From: Trichomonas vaginalis G3
Taxonomy: Eukaryota > Parabasalia > Trichomonadida > Trichomonadidae
NCBI RefSeq assembly: GCF_026262505.1
Contig: NC_067207.1
Coordinates: forward strand, 16,522,082 to 16,586,081
Direction of reading: 5' to 3'
Length of the DNA: 64,000 nt
Below, piece by piece: positions 1 through 9,091 of the stretch (within the stretch, counting starts at the first letter, position 1; the number at the start of each line of letters is the position of its first letter). The position numbers were made by a program, and so were the translations under genes. The notes under the pieces were generated by a model that saw nothing but the letters and a program-made list of their open reading frames with translations, did not search any database and was not told the DNA's origin.

Positions 1-107
1 TATCAAAGAACGGAACAACAACTGAACTTCATTTAACTTATAATGATATATAATAAAATAGTTGATGAATATAAAATATCACTTGAAAAATTCTTTGTTA
101 AGGCTAT

Positions 108-620
108 TTAATATTCAAGCATTAACATTATCGAATAATAATCCTTTGAATCATAATCAATAATAATTGACCTTTCACCAGTTTCTATCGTTTGTTTTAT
201 TTCTTTTTGTTCCCCACTATCTGGATCGGTCATTGTAATTGTTTTTGTTATAGTATCAGCTTTATCTTTAACTTCAATCTTTTTTCCATCAGGATATTTA
301 AACCAAAATTCCAAAAATTCGATATTGTCAATCTGTTCATATTTTAATCTATCAATTACATTTTTAATACCATCTGAAAATCTTATGAAATGGTCATTAT
401 ATGGGTTTGATTGAACTAAATTTGAATGAAGTGAAATATAACCTGTTGATGAATATGACATTGACTCATATTTTCTGAAAACACTAAAATTTATAACATG
501 AATGAATTTCTTATTCGTTGAATTTATGAATTCTTGAGGTAATCTTATTCTAGTTTTATTTATCACTGGAAAATAACGCTTTACCATATTTTTAATCGTA
601 ATAAAAATGTCAATTATCAA
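108..620 (-). CDS. Candidate jelly-roll virion protein of Maverick A
   Basis: A 170-residue protein with no confident family match by eye. Near residues 25-50 it reads N-K-T-R-I-R-L-P-x-x-F-I followed by K-K-F-I-x-V-I-N-F, a strand-rich pattern that resembles the beginnings of two Maverick B proteins (51665-52522 and 37096-37959), where a Pro-x-x-Trp is followed by E-K-x-I-x-I. That resemblance suggests a minor capsid or penton-like role; this is inference from pattern only. It overlaps the start of the plus-strand gene at 607 by 14 bases, so the two are divergent. The first Met could also be one of the internal ones a few codons later. Confidence 0.55.
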   Translation of the reverse strand: MIIDIFITIKNMVKRYFPVINKTRIRLPQEFINSTNKKFIHVINFSVFRKYESMSYSSTGYISLHSNLVQSNPYNDHFIRFSDGIKNVIDRLKYEQIDNIEFLEFWFKYPDGKKIEVKDKADTITKTITMTDPDSGEQKEIKQTIETGERSIIIDYDSKDYYSIMLMLEY

Positions 621-1317
621 TATTATTTCGAATAATAGCTGTGAATTAAATTTAACAGTTAGCGGAATTTATAATGTTACTCTCGTTTCTGTGAGTGGTA
701 AATTTAATCCCATTCTTTTAGACCCTTCAGATTATATATCATTTATTAAAGATGACCTTGAAAAAACGTATGATATGTATATAAATAATGTGATAGCGAA
801 ATGGGATATTAACATGATTTTAAGTTATTTAAATGAATCATTTATCGTATGGTATGAAGAAAATTTTAAATCAAAACCCGATAAACTTTTTGAACTTGAT
901 GAAATAAATAACCTTATTAAATTTCCGCTGAAAATTAAATTTTGTACTCCTCATCTTCGTTCATTGTTGGGGATATTAAATTTTGAAAAAGATGTTGGGG
1001 ATGTTTTGTATTCTGACACTGGTTCCAATTTCATTTTAATCAAATGTGATAAAGTTAATACCCCAATGAGATTTTCACATCAAACATTAGACCCTAACTC
1101 TTACCCATCAATACAAAACATTTTATCCATCAACTTAAACACATTTTCTTTATCATATCCGTTTCAATTATCCGGGAATTCATTTATTCTTCATTCAAAA
1201 GATTTATCAAATATTAAATTTAGAATAACTGACCTATTTGATTGTGATTTAGAATTCATGAATGAAATATTATGGCAATTTCAAATAGAAAAAATAGCTG
1301 ATGAGATAACAGATTAA
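607..1317 (+). CDS. Candidate minor virion protein of Maverick A
   Basis: A 236-residue beta-rich protein. Its middle, with L-R-S-L-L-G-I followed by a long strand region and a C-terminal L-S-N-I-K-F-R-I-T-D, matches the architecture of the broken Maverick B gene at 40151-40912, which has V-Q-L-L-L-G-A-Y and later N-L-K-D-M-Q-F-R-L-V-D. In both elements the gene lies directly before the fibre gene cluster. The shared position and pattern suggest a structural protein of the particle, perhaps a vertex or fibre-base protein. No catalytic motif is visible. Function is inferred; the pairing with the B gene is the stronger claim. Confidence 0.6.
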   Translation: MSIINIISNNSCELNLTVSGIYNVTLVSVSGKFNPILLDPSDYISFIKDDLEKTYDMYINNVIAKWDINMILSYLNESFIVWYEENFKSKPDKLFELDEINNLIKFPLKIKFCTPHLRSLLGILNFEKDVGDVLYSDTGSNFILIKCDKVNTPMRFSHQTLDPNSYPSIQNILSINLNTFSLSYPFQLSGNSFILHSKDLSNIKFRITDLFDCDLEFMNEILWQFQIEKIADEITD

Positions 1318-1341
1318 ATATTTATTTTTAAATCATAATAA

Positions 1342-1746
1342 ATGATTAAACAACAGCAACCACAACAACTTAAGGCACAAAGCACCCAGGTCCCTCAGAC
1401 CATTACATACGCCATATATGCATATAATTCAAAGACGGCAGAACAAACGCAAAGGTTGAAATATGGAGATTTGGAGATAGTATTGAAAAATGACCATTTC
1501 GAATTCGTTTGCAAGGGTGGTGCAGTGATATCAAATATAAAAGAAATTTTATTTATGAATTCAAAAATTAAAGGTATAACGGATGATATAACATCAATTC
1601 CACCAGAAGAACAGAGATATTACGCATTAAATGCATTTCCTAAAGTTTTGAAGATTGGAAGATTTAATTTAAATGAGGAATTCATAGAAGGTTTCCTAAA
1701 TGACATAATGAAGAGGCAGATAAGGAATATGTGGATAGTGAGTTAA
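1342..1746 (+). CDS. Fibre-cluster protein, N-terminal part
   Basis: A 134-residue protein starting after an AT-rich promoter-like block (TATTTTTAAATCATAATAAATG). The first 20 residues are Gln/Pro-rich and the rest is a small mixed domain. It overlaps the next gene by 16 bases and stands where the N-terminal part of the fibre gene lies in Maverick B (40930 onward). I therefore read 1342-2970 as a fibre operon or a fibre gene broken into pieces. No family was recognised for this segment itself. Confidence 0.55.
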   Translation: MIKQQQPQQLKAQSTQVPQTITYAIYAYNSKTAEQTQRLKYGDLEIVLKNDHFEFVCKGGAVISNIKEILFMNSKIKGITDDITSIPPEEQRYYALNAFPKVLKIGRFNLNEEFIEGFLNDIMKRQIRNMWIVS

Positions 1747-2438
1747 TGAAGAAGGCAAATTTGGTTTATGTTGATGAAAAAGATAATGAAATTAAAGAAA
1801 GGGTTGAATGGTATCATGAATGGACATCAAAGATTTTAAAAACTAAAGCTGATACAGGATGGGTTTCAGGATGTTTAGACCTTAAAGCGGATAAAACATA
1901 TGTTAACGATGAGTTAAATAAGAAAACAGATAAAACATATGTTAACGAAATATACCAAAGTTTGATAGGAACAACAAAAAATATTGAAACTATTGTTGGG
2001 GATGTTTCTGTCTATGAAGAAAATAAATATTTTAGATGGGAGTTTGTACACTCCTTAAAAAATGGTATACGGTGTAAACTCATTCCGAAAAATAACAATG
2101 AAATGTATGTAGGCTATATAAAGAATAATGGTACACAAGTTAAAGTTCCATTAGACAACAACTGCTACTTAAACTTATATGGAGACGAACAAAAGAAATA
2201 TTTCCGAGTTTATGAAATGGCAGGTATGACGTTGGCTGACCCAGCTCCAGCACCATATTATTATGACTATGGAGATGACGACAGAACACCACATGTAGAT
2301 GAACAAAAGCTAACATTATATTTAGATTATTATAGATATAAAAGATATAATGCAATAGAAAAAACGAGAATAGTATATTATTATACAGATGACAGAAAAA
2401 ATATTATAGTCAAGATTTTACCTACCCTGAAAACATAA
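1731..2438 (+). CDS. Fibre-cluster protein, shaft part
   Basis: A 235-residue protein. Near residues 50-75 it has two tandem units of the form (K/T)-x-D-K-T-Y-V-N-(D/E), the same kind of shaft repeat (A-D-K-T-Y-V-D-E) found in the Maverick B fibre at 43081. The C-terminal 150 residues are Tyr-rich and acidic. Open sequence continues in another frame after the stop (about 2461-2535) and leads straight into the tip ORF at 2536, so a frameshift probably separates shaft and tip. The role as a fibre shaft is inferred from repeat type and gene order. Confidence 0.6.
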   Translation: MDSELMKKANLVYVDEKDNEIKERVEWYHEWTSKILKTKADTGWVSGCLDLKADKTYVNDELNKKTDKTYVNEIYQSLIGTTKNIETIVGDVSVYEENKYFRWEFVHSLKNGIRCKLIPKNNNEMYVGYIKNNGTQVKVPLDNNCYLNLYGDEQKKYFRVYEMAGMTLADPAPAPYYYDYGDDDRTPHVDEQKLTLYLDYYRYKRYNAIEKTRIVYYYTDDRKNIIVKILPTLKT

Positions 2439-2535
2439 GATTATATTATAAAAATATTCTGACACAAACCAGAAGAAACCTGAAATAGTTACACTATATC
2501 TTAAGTTCAAAAGAGACAATCCTATAATATCTCAT

Positions 2536-2970
2536 ATGTTTGATTTAATGAACCCAGTAGGTTCTATTTATACATCTATGGATGCAAGAGGTCCTCAAGT
2601 AATGTTTGGTGTTGGTGCATGGGAACAAATAGTTGACAGGTTTTTGTATTGTGCAAACTCTTCAAAGGAAACAGGAGGAAGTAAAACGATTTCAGGTGAA
2701 AATTTACCTGCACACAGTCACTACATAGATTTAAGTACATCTCAAGCGGGTTGGCATAAGCATAGATATTGGGATTGGTCAGGAATGACAAAAGGTAAAG
2801 GATATGATGTTAAAGACGACGTTAAGTTTGCTATAAATTGTTACTGGGATGACACTCAGGGAGAAGGAAACCATACACATTTCGTTTCAGGATATACACA
2901 AACAACGGGACAAAGTAAAGATTACATGCCACCATTTATGACTGTATTCGCATGGTATAGAGTTCAATGA
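2536..2970 (+). CDS. Fibre tip with phage tail-collar/Gp10-C-like domain
   Basis: A 144-residue protein that begins N-P-V-G-S-I-Y-T-S-M, continues with G-A-W-E-Q-I-V-D-R-F-L and E-N-L-P-A-H-S-H, and ends with Y-M-P-P-F-M-T-V-F-A-W-Y-R-V-Q. This is the signature of the C-terminal tip domain of bacteriophage short tail fibres and baseplate Gp10-like proteins, including the His-x-His pair that in such fibres can bind metal. Maverick B has a close relative at 43378-43821. The Met at 2536 is probably internal to a longer gene, because the same frame is open upstream to about 2461. Likely role: receptor-binding tip of a particle. Confidence 0.8.
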   Translation: MFDLMNPVGSIYTSMDARGPQVMFGVGAWEQIVDRFLYCANSSKETGGSKTISGENLPAHSHYIDLSTSQAGWHKHRYWDWSGMTKGKGYDVKDDVKFAINCYWDDTQGEGNHTHFVSGYTQTTGQSKDYMPPFMTVFAWYRVQ

Positions 2971-3003
2971 ATGTGCTTGACCCAAAGGTCTGGGCTTACC
3001 GAA
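2966..3003. terminator. Hairpin after fibre tip gene
   Basis: A short GC-rich stretch right after the tip stop codon (CTTGACCCAAAGGTCTGGGCTTACC) can fold on itself. A related stretch follows the homologous tip gene in Maverick B (about 43821-43858). Its position between transcription units suggests a 3'-end or processing element, but no function is shown. Confidence 0.35.
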
Positions 3004-3141
3004 TGAACTAAATATATTTTATGTTTGTAATTAATTAGGTAATGAAGTAATGGATGAACTGCAGAAAAGAAGTTAAAAGCTTGGGGTCGTTTTGTACAAA
3101 AATATTGTGAGTAAATGATTTAGGTTATTCAATAATTAATT
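3004..3141 (+). pseudogene. Possible remnant of integrase 5' end
   Basis: In Maverick B the integrase gene starts about 70 bases after the fibre tip. Here the corresponding stretch contains GAACTGCAGAAAAGAAGTTAA and AAGCTTGGGG, loosely like the B sequence GAAGCTGCAAAGAGTTGGGG, but no open frame survives. It may be the ancestral integrase start, cut off by the repeat cassette that follows. This is weak similarity read by eye and could be chance. Confidence 0.25.
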
Positions 3142-4292
3142 ATTTTTGAAGAACTGAAGGGGTAACCAGGTCACCAGGTCACCAGGTAATTTAACTTCTC
3201 TGAAAAAATGAGACAACATGACATTTTGACAACATCACAGGAGGAAGGCAGTTATGACTTATTTTTGAAGAACTGAAGGGGTAACCAGGTCACCAGGTCA
3301 CCAGGTAATTTAACTTCTCTGAAAAAATGAGACAACATGACATTTTGACAACATCACAGGAGGAAGGCAGTTATGACTTATTTTTGAAGAACTGAAGGGG
3401 TAACCAGGTCACCAGGTCACCAGGTAATTTAACTTCTCTGAAAAAATGAGACAACATGACATTTTGACAACATCACAGGAGGAAGGCAGTTATGACTTAT
3501 TTTTGAAGAACTGAAGGGGTAACCAGGTCACCAGGTCACCAGGTAATTTAACTTCTCTGAAAAAATGAGACAACATGACATTTTGACAACATCACAGGAG
3601 GAAGGCAGTTATGACTTATTTTTGAAGAACTGAAGGGGTAACCAGGTCACCAGGTAATTTAACTTCTCTGAAAAAATGAGACAACATGACATTTTGACAA
3701 CATCACAGGAGGAAGGCAGTTATGACTTATTTTTGAAGAACTGAAGGGGTAACCAGGTCACCAGGTCACCAGGTAATTTAACTTCTCTGAAAAAATGAGA
3801 CAACATGACATTTTGACAACATCACAGGAGGAAGGCAGTTATGACTTATTTTTGAAGAACTGAAGGGGTAACCAGGTCACCAGGTCACCAGGTAATTTAA
3901 CTTCTCTGAAAAAATGAGACAACATGACATTTTGACAACATCACAGGAGGAAGGCAGTTATGACTTATTTTTGAAGAACTGAAGGGGTAACCAGGTCACC
4001 AGGTCACCAGGTAATTTAACTTCTCTGAAAAAATGAGACAACATGACATTTTGACAACATCACAGGAGGAAGGCAGTTATGACTTATTTTTGAAGAACTG
4101 AAGGGGTAACCAGGTCACCAGGTCACCAGGTAATTTAACTTCTCTGAAAAAATGAGACAACATGACATTTTGACAACATCACAGGAGGAAGGCAGTTTAT
4201 GACTTATTTTTGAAGAACTAAGGGTAACCAGGTCACAGGTCACCAGGTAATTTAACTTCTCTGAAAAAATGAGACAACATGACATTTAGACA
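3142..4292 (+). repeat. 119-bp tandem repeat array (about 10 units)
   Basis: Near-identical head-to-tail units start at about 3142, 3261, 3380 and 3499 and then continue. Each unit begins ATTTTTGAAGAACTGAAGG, then has two or three GGTCACCA heptads, then AATGAGACAACATGACATT and GGAGGAAGGCAGTTATGA. One unit (about 3618) is shorter because a heptad is missing, and the last one has scattered changes. No spacers separate units, so this is not CRISPR. Inverted copies of the same unit lie beyond the primase gene at 6697-6960. Such iterated sequence beside a primase-helicase could be an origin, but this is inference. Confidence 0.95.
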
Positions 4293-4309
4293 CATTTAAA
4301 ATTTGATGC

Positions 4310-4364
4310 AGCCCAAAAATAAAGTTAGTTTTAAAATTATTTTTATTTTTTTATTCCTATATAA
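4310..4364 (+). promoter_or_regulatory. Maverick-type AT-rich promoter block
   Basis: The primase ATG is preceded by AAAAATAAAGTTAGTTTTA, a T-rich run and TATATAAATG. The same AATAAAGTTAGTTTTA plus T-run block lies in front of two Maverick B genes (about 45098 and 46187). Its repeated placement at gene starts in two different elements argues for a promoter. Other genes here carry only the shorter TTTTATATAAATG part. Confidence 0.6.
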
Positions 4365-6677
4365 ATGACAGCAACAAACAACAACAGCAACTTTATCATT
4401 TCTGATGAACAAGTTATTGATTCATTAGCTGAGGAATTAGTTGTGGCAGAAACTAAAACCCTCAACGAAAGAATTGGTGAAAACAAGATTGATTTACATA
4501 ACTACCTCAAACATGATGGAGGAAGAGGAAGGAAAACTGGTACAGCTTTATTAGTAAATAAAATTTCAAATTTAACGATTATAGATGTTGATATCAATAA
4601 ATCGTACAATGATGAACTTAAAGAAACAGTTAGAAAAGACATTTTATCAAAACTTTCGGATAAAGATGTTATCGTTAAAACCGCTTCAGGAGGTCTTCAC
4701 ATTTATTGCAACACTAATTTCTTCTATGCAGTTTCGAACAGAATGATTAAATGTTATTCCTGCAATGATTATGATATTGACATAATGACTTCTATTGATG
4801 ATTCAAAGCGTTCTTTAGTGGTTATGGCTGATTCAAGAGTTCGCAAGAATGCATCAGAACCAATCAATACATACTCATTCATTCGTGGAAGTTATGATTC
4901 AACATTAACTAGAACAGTAAACGATATATTAAATGATTTGAATATTAAGGTAAGAGTTGAACAGAAGAACGAAGAAATAAAGAATATCATGAATGAAAAC
5001 AAAGATGTAAACATTGACGATAAACTTGCCCAGAGCATAGTTGATGGCATCTGTGATTTTGAAGTACATAATGACGGTGGAAACATGAATTTAGAAAAAG
5101 AAATAACATTATTCACACTGTTTCAAGCAATTAATTCGTTACCTAATCATTTAATTAATGAAGCATACGATAACGTTTATAACTTCTGCAGTTTAACAGA
5201 AAATGCAAAAAGTAATTTTGAAAAAGCACGTGGTAGATATGCACATTTAATGACTTCTCCATTTGTTTTGGTGAAGATTCTAAAACTTTATCAAAAGGAA
5301 TATTATGATGAATATGTTTTACCTTTATTACGTAAGCCAAAAATAACATTTGATATCAAACTTGATGACTCGTTTTTGATAACAGATATTAGACGCAAGG
5401 CTGAAAATCATCAGTATAAAAACAGTTCTGAAGTAATTGAGGATTTATCACGTGTAATCCGTTTTGTAGATTATGGAAATAAATATTTCATTCAAAAGGA
5501 CTATAATATCCACGACAAAATGAATCAAATATCATTCGTTCTTCAATCAAACATGAAAGAGTCACTCAAAATGATTAAATTATTTAAAGAAGAAGGTAAA
5601 ACCATAACAGCATGGGACGTACTACTAAATCAATTGTCTTCATTAACCGTTAAGGGTGTTTGCTTTAAATCTGATTCTCCAGATGTTTTCTCAACGTTTC
5701 AGGGTTATAAATACAACATTCTTGAAAAGCCTGATTACTCAAAAATTGAGATGTTTATGGATTTCATTAAAGAAGCCATTTGTGATAATAACGATGAAGT
5801 GTATAAATACCTTCTCGGCTGGATTGCATCAATGATTCAACATCCAGGAATCAAGAATGAAACAGCAATTATTTTGAAAGGACTTCAGGGAACAGGTAAA
5901 AACAGATTTACAGACATTATTTCTGAACTTCTCGCTGGTTATTCATGTAAAAACATTACTGAAATAAGTGAGCTAACGGGTAATTTCAATTCAGTTGTTG
6001 AAAATAAAATGTTTCTTGTACTTAATGAACTCAAGAATGTAGGTGAAGACAGACTCGCAAACTTCAACGCTTTGAAATCAATTATTACGGATAATGAGAT
6101 TAGAATTAATGAAAAGAATCAACCCAGAAGAACAGCACAGAACGTTGCAAACTTCATTTTCGTAACTAACAACGTCTACCCTGCCAAAATTGAAGTTGGA
6201 GACAGAAGATACGTAGTTTTAAGGGTTAATGGTAAATTCAAGGGTCAATTTGATTACTTCAAGAATTTAATGGATTCATGCACTAAGGAATTTTATGATA
6301 ATTTACTGACGTATTTTATGCAATATGACCTTTCATCATTTAATGTACGAATCATACCGATGACTGAAGCCAAACAAGATTTAATAGAATTATCAACAAA
6401 TCCTTTAGATGAATGGATAAATACACATTATGATGAATTATGTGCAGGTATGACGTGTAAAAATGCTCTATTCTGCAAACCATCAGACATGAAAGACAAA
6501 AACTTTCAAATGAGCATTAAGGATAAATGTGAAAGGAAACAAAGAAAAATAGATGGTAAACAAACATGGTATTATGTTTTGAAAGAAGAAATGAAAGGAT
6601 TATATAAACAAATTGAACCAAACGATAATGAGGAATCATTTACTGACGATGAAATACCTGTGAATGAAGCTTTATAA
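4365..6677 (+). CDS. Primase-SF3 helicase (D5-like), DUF5906-type
   Basis: A 770-residue replication protein. Residues about 40-180 look like an archaeo-eukaryotic primase-type domain (T-G-T-A-L-L-V, I-I-D-V-D-I-N and T-A-S-G-G-L-H-I-Y-C motifs). Residues about 480-640 form a superfamily 3 helicase with Walker A G-L-Q-G-T-G-K near 505, an acidic Walker B-like F-L-V-L-N-E-L-K near 552, a sensor F-V-T-N-N near 600 and an arginine-finger-like G-D-R-R-Y near 612. The C-terminal Y-D-L-S-S-F-N-x-R-I-I-P motif is seen in giant-virus and phage relatives. It would unwind and prime element DNA. It stands between inverted copies of the 119-bp repeat, so it may be a captured cassette. No partner helicase was recognised in Maverick B. 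Confidence 0.95.
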   Translation: MTATNNNSNFIISDEQVIDSLAEELVVAETKTLNERIGENKIDLHNYLKHDGGRGRKTGTALLVNKISNLTIIDVDINKSYNDELKETVRKDILSKLSDKDVIVKTASGGLHIYCNTNFFYAVSNRMIKCYSCNDYDIDIMTSIDDSKRSLVVMADSRVRKNASEPINTYSFIRGSYDSTLTRTVNDILNDLNIKVRVEQKNEEIKNIMNENKDVNIDDKLAQSIVDGICDFEVHNDGGNMNLEKEITLFTLFQAINSLPNHLINEAYDNVYNFCSLTENAKSNFEKARGRYAHLMTSPFVLVKILKLYQKEYYDEYVLPLLRKPKITFDIKLDDSFLITDIRRKAENHQYKNSSEVIEDLSRVIRFVDYGNKYFIQKDYNIHDKMNQISFVLQSNMKESLKMIKLFKEEGKTITAWDVLLNQLSSLTVKGVCFKSDSPDVFSTFQGYKYNILEKPDYSKIEMFMDFIKEAICDNNDEVYKYLLGWIASMIQHPGIKNETAIILKGLQGTGKNRFTDIISELLAGYSCKNITEISELTGNFNSVVENKMFLVLNELKNVGEDRLANFNALKSIITDNEIRINEKNQPRRTAQNVANFIFVTNNVYPAKIEVGDRRYVVLRVNGKFKGQFDYFKNLMDSCTKEFYDNLLTYFMQYDLSSFNVRIIPMTEAKQDLIELSTNPLDEWINTHYDELCAGMTCKNALFCKPSDMKDKNFQMSIKDKCERKQRKIDGKQTWYYVLKEEMKGLYKQIEPNDNEESFTDDEIPVNEAL

Positions 6678-6696
6678 AGTATGACTGGAATTTATT

Positions 6697-6975
6697 TTTG
6701 CCTTCCTCCTGTGATGTTGTCTAAATGTCATGTTGTCTCATTTTTTCAGAGAAGTTAAATTACCTGGTGACCTGGTGACCTGGTGACCCCTTCAGTTCTT
6801 CAAAAATAATTAATTATTGAATAACCCATGATGTTGTCTAAATGTCATGTTGTCTCATTTTTTCAGAGAAGTTAAATTACCTGGTGACCTGGTGACCTGG
6901 TGACCCCTTCAGTTCTTCAAAAATAATTAATTATTGAATAACCCATGATGTTGTCTAAATGTCATGTTGTCACAA
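6697..6975 (-). repeat. Two inverted copies of the 119-bp repeat
   Basis: After the primase stop, the reverse complement of the 3142-4292 unit appears twice (CTGGTGACCTGGTGACC followed by TTCAGTTCTTCAAAAATAAT), then a partial third copy. Both full copies carry TAATTAATTATTGAATAACC at the outer edge, the mirror of GGTTATTCAATAATTAATTA at 3122-3141. The primase gene is therefore enclosed by a genuine inverted repeat and not merely next to a repeat. Confidence 0.9.
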
Positions 6976-7017
6976 ACTTTTAGAACGGCATAATTTAAAT
7001 TTTTATTTTTATCATAA

Positions 7018-7182
7018 ATGAATACCCCACAAGCTCAAAATTTACCACGAATCATAACAAGGGAGGAAATGATAAAAATGATGCAAGAACATGTTAAAAA
7101 TAACAAACCACTAAAACTGAGAAAATGCGGTTATGCAGTAATGATGGAAAGAGAGATGTTGTCAAAGAGGAATAAAAATTAA
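7018..7182 (+). CDS. Small basic hypothetical protein (54 aa)
   Basis: A short frame starting right after the Maverick-type block TTTTTATTTTTATCATAAATG and ending at 7182. The product is Lys/Arg- and Met-rich (R-E-E-M-I-K-M-M-Q-E-H-V near the middle) and probably helical. The promoter-like block and the tight convergent overlap with the next minus-strand gene (stop codons overlap at 7179-7182) support it as a gene. No function can be given. Confidence 0.5.
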   Translation: MNTPQAQNLPRIITREEMIKMMQEHVKNNKPLKLRKCGYAVMMEREMLSKRNKN

Positions 7183-7466
7183 ATTTGGATTGAGTTTAAA
7201 AATTCATCTTTATTAAATTCATCTCTTCCAATCAATTTATTTATTCTATTAAATTCTTTTATTTTTGCTTCACTCAGTTTAAGGATTGAACGGTAAGTTT
7301 CTAATTTTTCGATTATTTCTTTATCGTTTTCAGTTCCATTAGTTTTATGGGCATCAACCCCACCGCATTGTGGCTTCTTTTTGTAATAGCATATTTTTGA
7401 TTTAATTCTATTTAGTTTCTTTTTATATTCATCGTCTGGACTCTTGACTGCTTCATTGTCACTCAT
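7179..7466 (-). CDS. Hypothetical Lys-rich protein of Maverick A
   Basis: A 95-residue, strongly charged and probably helical protein (K-K-K-L-N-R-I-K-S-K-I near the N-terminus, L-E-T-Y-R-S-I-L-K-L-S-E-A-K-I in the middle). The start is preceded on the minus strand by ATTTTTTTTATTTCGTAAGAAATG, which combines the T-rich promoter block with the CGTAAGAA motif clustered near the element end. It lies 20 bases downstream of the integrase stop on the same strand. Function unknown. Confidence 0.6.
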   Translation of the reverse strand: MSDNEAVKSPDDEYKKKLNRIKSKICYYKKKPQCGGVDAHKTNGTENDKEIIEKLETYRSILKLSEAKIKEFNRINKLIGRDEFNKDEFLNSIQI

Positions 7467-7486
7467 TTCTTACGAAATAAAAAAAA

Positions 7487-8991
7487 TTAAATATTATTTA
7501 AATATAATGGAGTAATAAAATAAATCGGAATTTCTATTAATTTATTGTCAACTTCAACTAATGCATTGCCGTTAATATATCTAACAAATTCAGCTATTGT
7601 GTCAAATCTTCGTCTTCTTTTTGTCATTGATTTATTAGTTTTTCCATAATCGAGATGAATTAAAACTTTATTTCCTTGTTTAAAATTCATGAGCCCCGAA
7701 TTAATTTGTTCACGTTTAACATCATTTAACTTTTCCATTTGCTTTCTAATATATTCCCATTCTTTTGAAATATCATTTTTCATTTCCACTGGTTTCATGT
7801 TTATAGTTCTATGCCATGTATTATTGTAATAATATACTAACTGTTGTATGATGGAGTCATGATTTCCATCCCAGTATATCTGACCGTTAACCCCTAACGC
7901 ATCTCTAAGAGTTCTCATTACCGCATCAACTATTTTATTATGAAACGTATATGGAGAGGATGAGAAGAAAAAATTAATTTGTGGGAAATAATGAGTCATA
8001 GCTGCCTGAAATCCTTTATCACCATCACCCTGATATTATCTACTCTTTCATGATCTAGTAAGTATTGAATAGCTCTTCTTGTTTCCTGTTCTGTTTTCCC
8101 TTTCACCGGAATGCAATATAAATATCTAGTGTTAATGTTAATGGCAAATAAATAAGTAACGTTTCCTTTTGAATATTCCAGATGATCAATTTCGTATGAA
8201 TATGGATATGGAGCAAATGAAGGTCGACTAAATTTTTCCTTTAATGGTTGAATTTTCGGGTCAATTGGTTTATTTAATATCTTGAAATCCTTTTTAAAAT
8301 CTTTTTGCTTCTTAAATGTTTGAAATGGATATAATAAAGTGAATGATGAAGGATTAACTGAAGGAGGAGGAGGTACTATTGTTGGAGGTTTTGGTGTTGT
8401 AAGTGGTTTAATTTTATCTGCTTTGATTTTGGATTTCATTCCTTCCTTCATTAATTCTGGATGTATTCTATTCATTTGTTTTAAATATGCTGTATATAAA
8501 GGTTTGATATACTTTCCCGCTTCGAGTTTATGTTGAAGGATGAAATCCAAAAGTTGATCTTCATTTAAAAGTCGGGCTGAATATGGTTTAACTAATGAAT
8601 CATAAATTAAAGCTTGTGCATCATTTATGGTCTGAAGGACCTGGGTGTTTTGTTCCTTTGGTTTTTGCGGCTCAGGATTATATAATTTATATAATTCATC
8701 AATATCTTCTTCTGTTAATACTTTATTTTTGAAATCTTTCAATTGTTTAAGTTGTGATTTAGTTTTTCCCTTTATATATTCATTATTTTTAATTTTGTCT
8801 TTAATTTTAGAAATTATTTTATCATGATATTTCAAAATTTCATTTTTATAATATGGATAATAATAATCCATATCATCACCCGTTATATTATTATTATATT
8901 TTTGGAGATATGCTTTTAAATCGTAATAATTAAGAAAATTTTGATTAAGTACTAAATCATCAATTAAATTTTTTAAATGTACGTTATCCAT
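7487..8991 (-). pseudogene. Maverick A retroviral-type integrase, frameshifted
   Basis: Two overlapping frames (8991-7996 and 7999-7487) together make an rve-family integrase that would insert element DNA. The first carries a coiled N-terminal half, a Pro-rich linker and the first catalytic Asp in Y-E-I-D-H-L-E-Y, then loses frame near 8020-8035. In the second frame, sequence upstream of its Met encodes D-G-D-K-G-F, the second catalytic Asp region, followed by H-N-K-I-V-D and M-R-T-L-R-D. The position usually held by the catalytic Glu is Asp here. The break is a small indel near 8030; programmed frameshifting is possible but less likely. The promoter block TTTTATTTTTATATAAATG precedes 8991. 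Confidence 0.88.
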
Positions 8992-9091
8992 TTATATAAA
9001 AATAAAATCAATGTTTTAAGGGTGCCCACCTCTTTGATCAAGAATCAAAGCCATCATTAACGGTTCCTTTTGTCTCTTCTGTGGCATTTTA

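Noticed and set aside
2536-2970. Bacterial or phage contamination because of the tail-collar domain
   Set aside because: The domain lies between Maverick genes in two related elements, with the same AT-rich composition and promoter type as its neighbours.
3142-4292. CRISPR array
   Set aside because: The units are contiguous 119-bp repeats with no unique spacers, and the host is eukaryotic.
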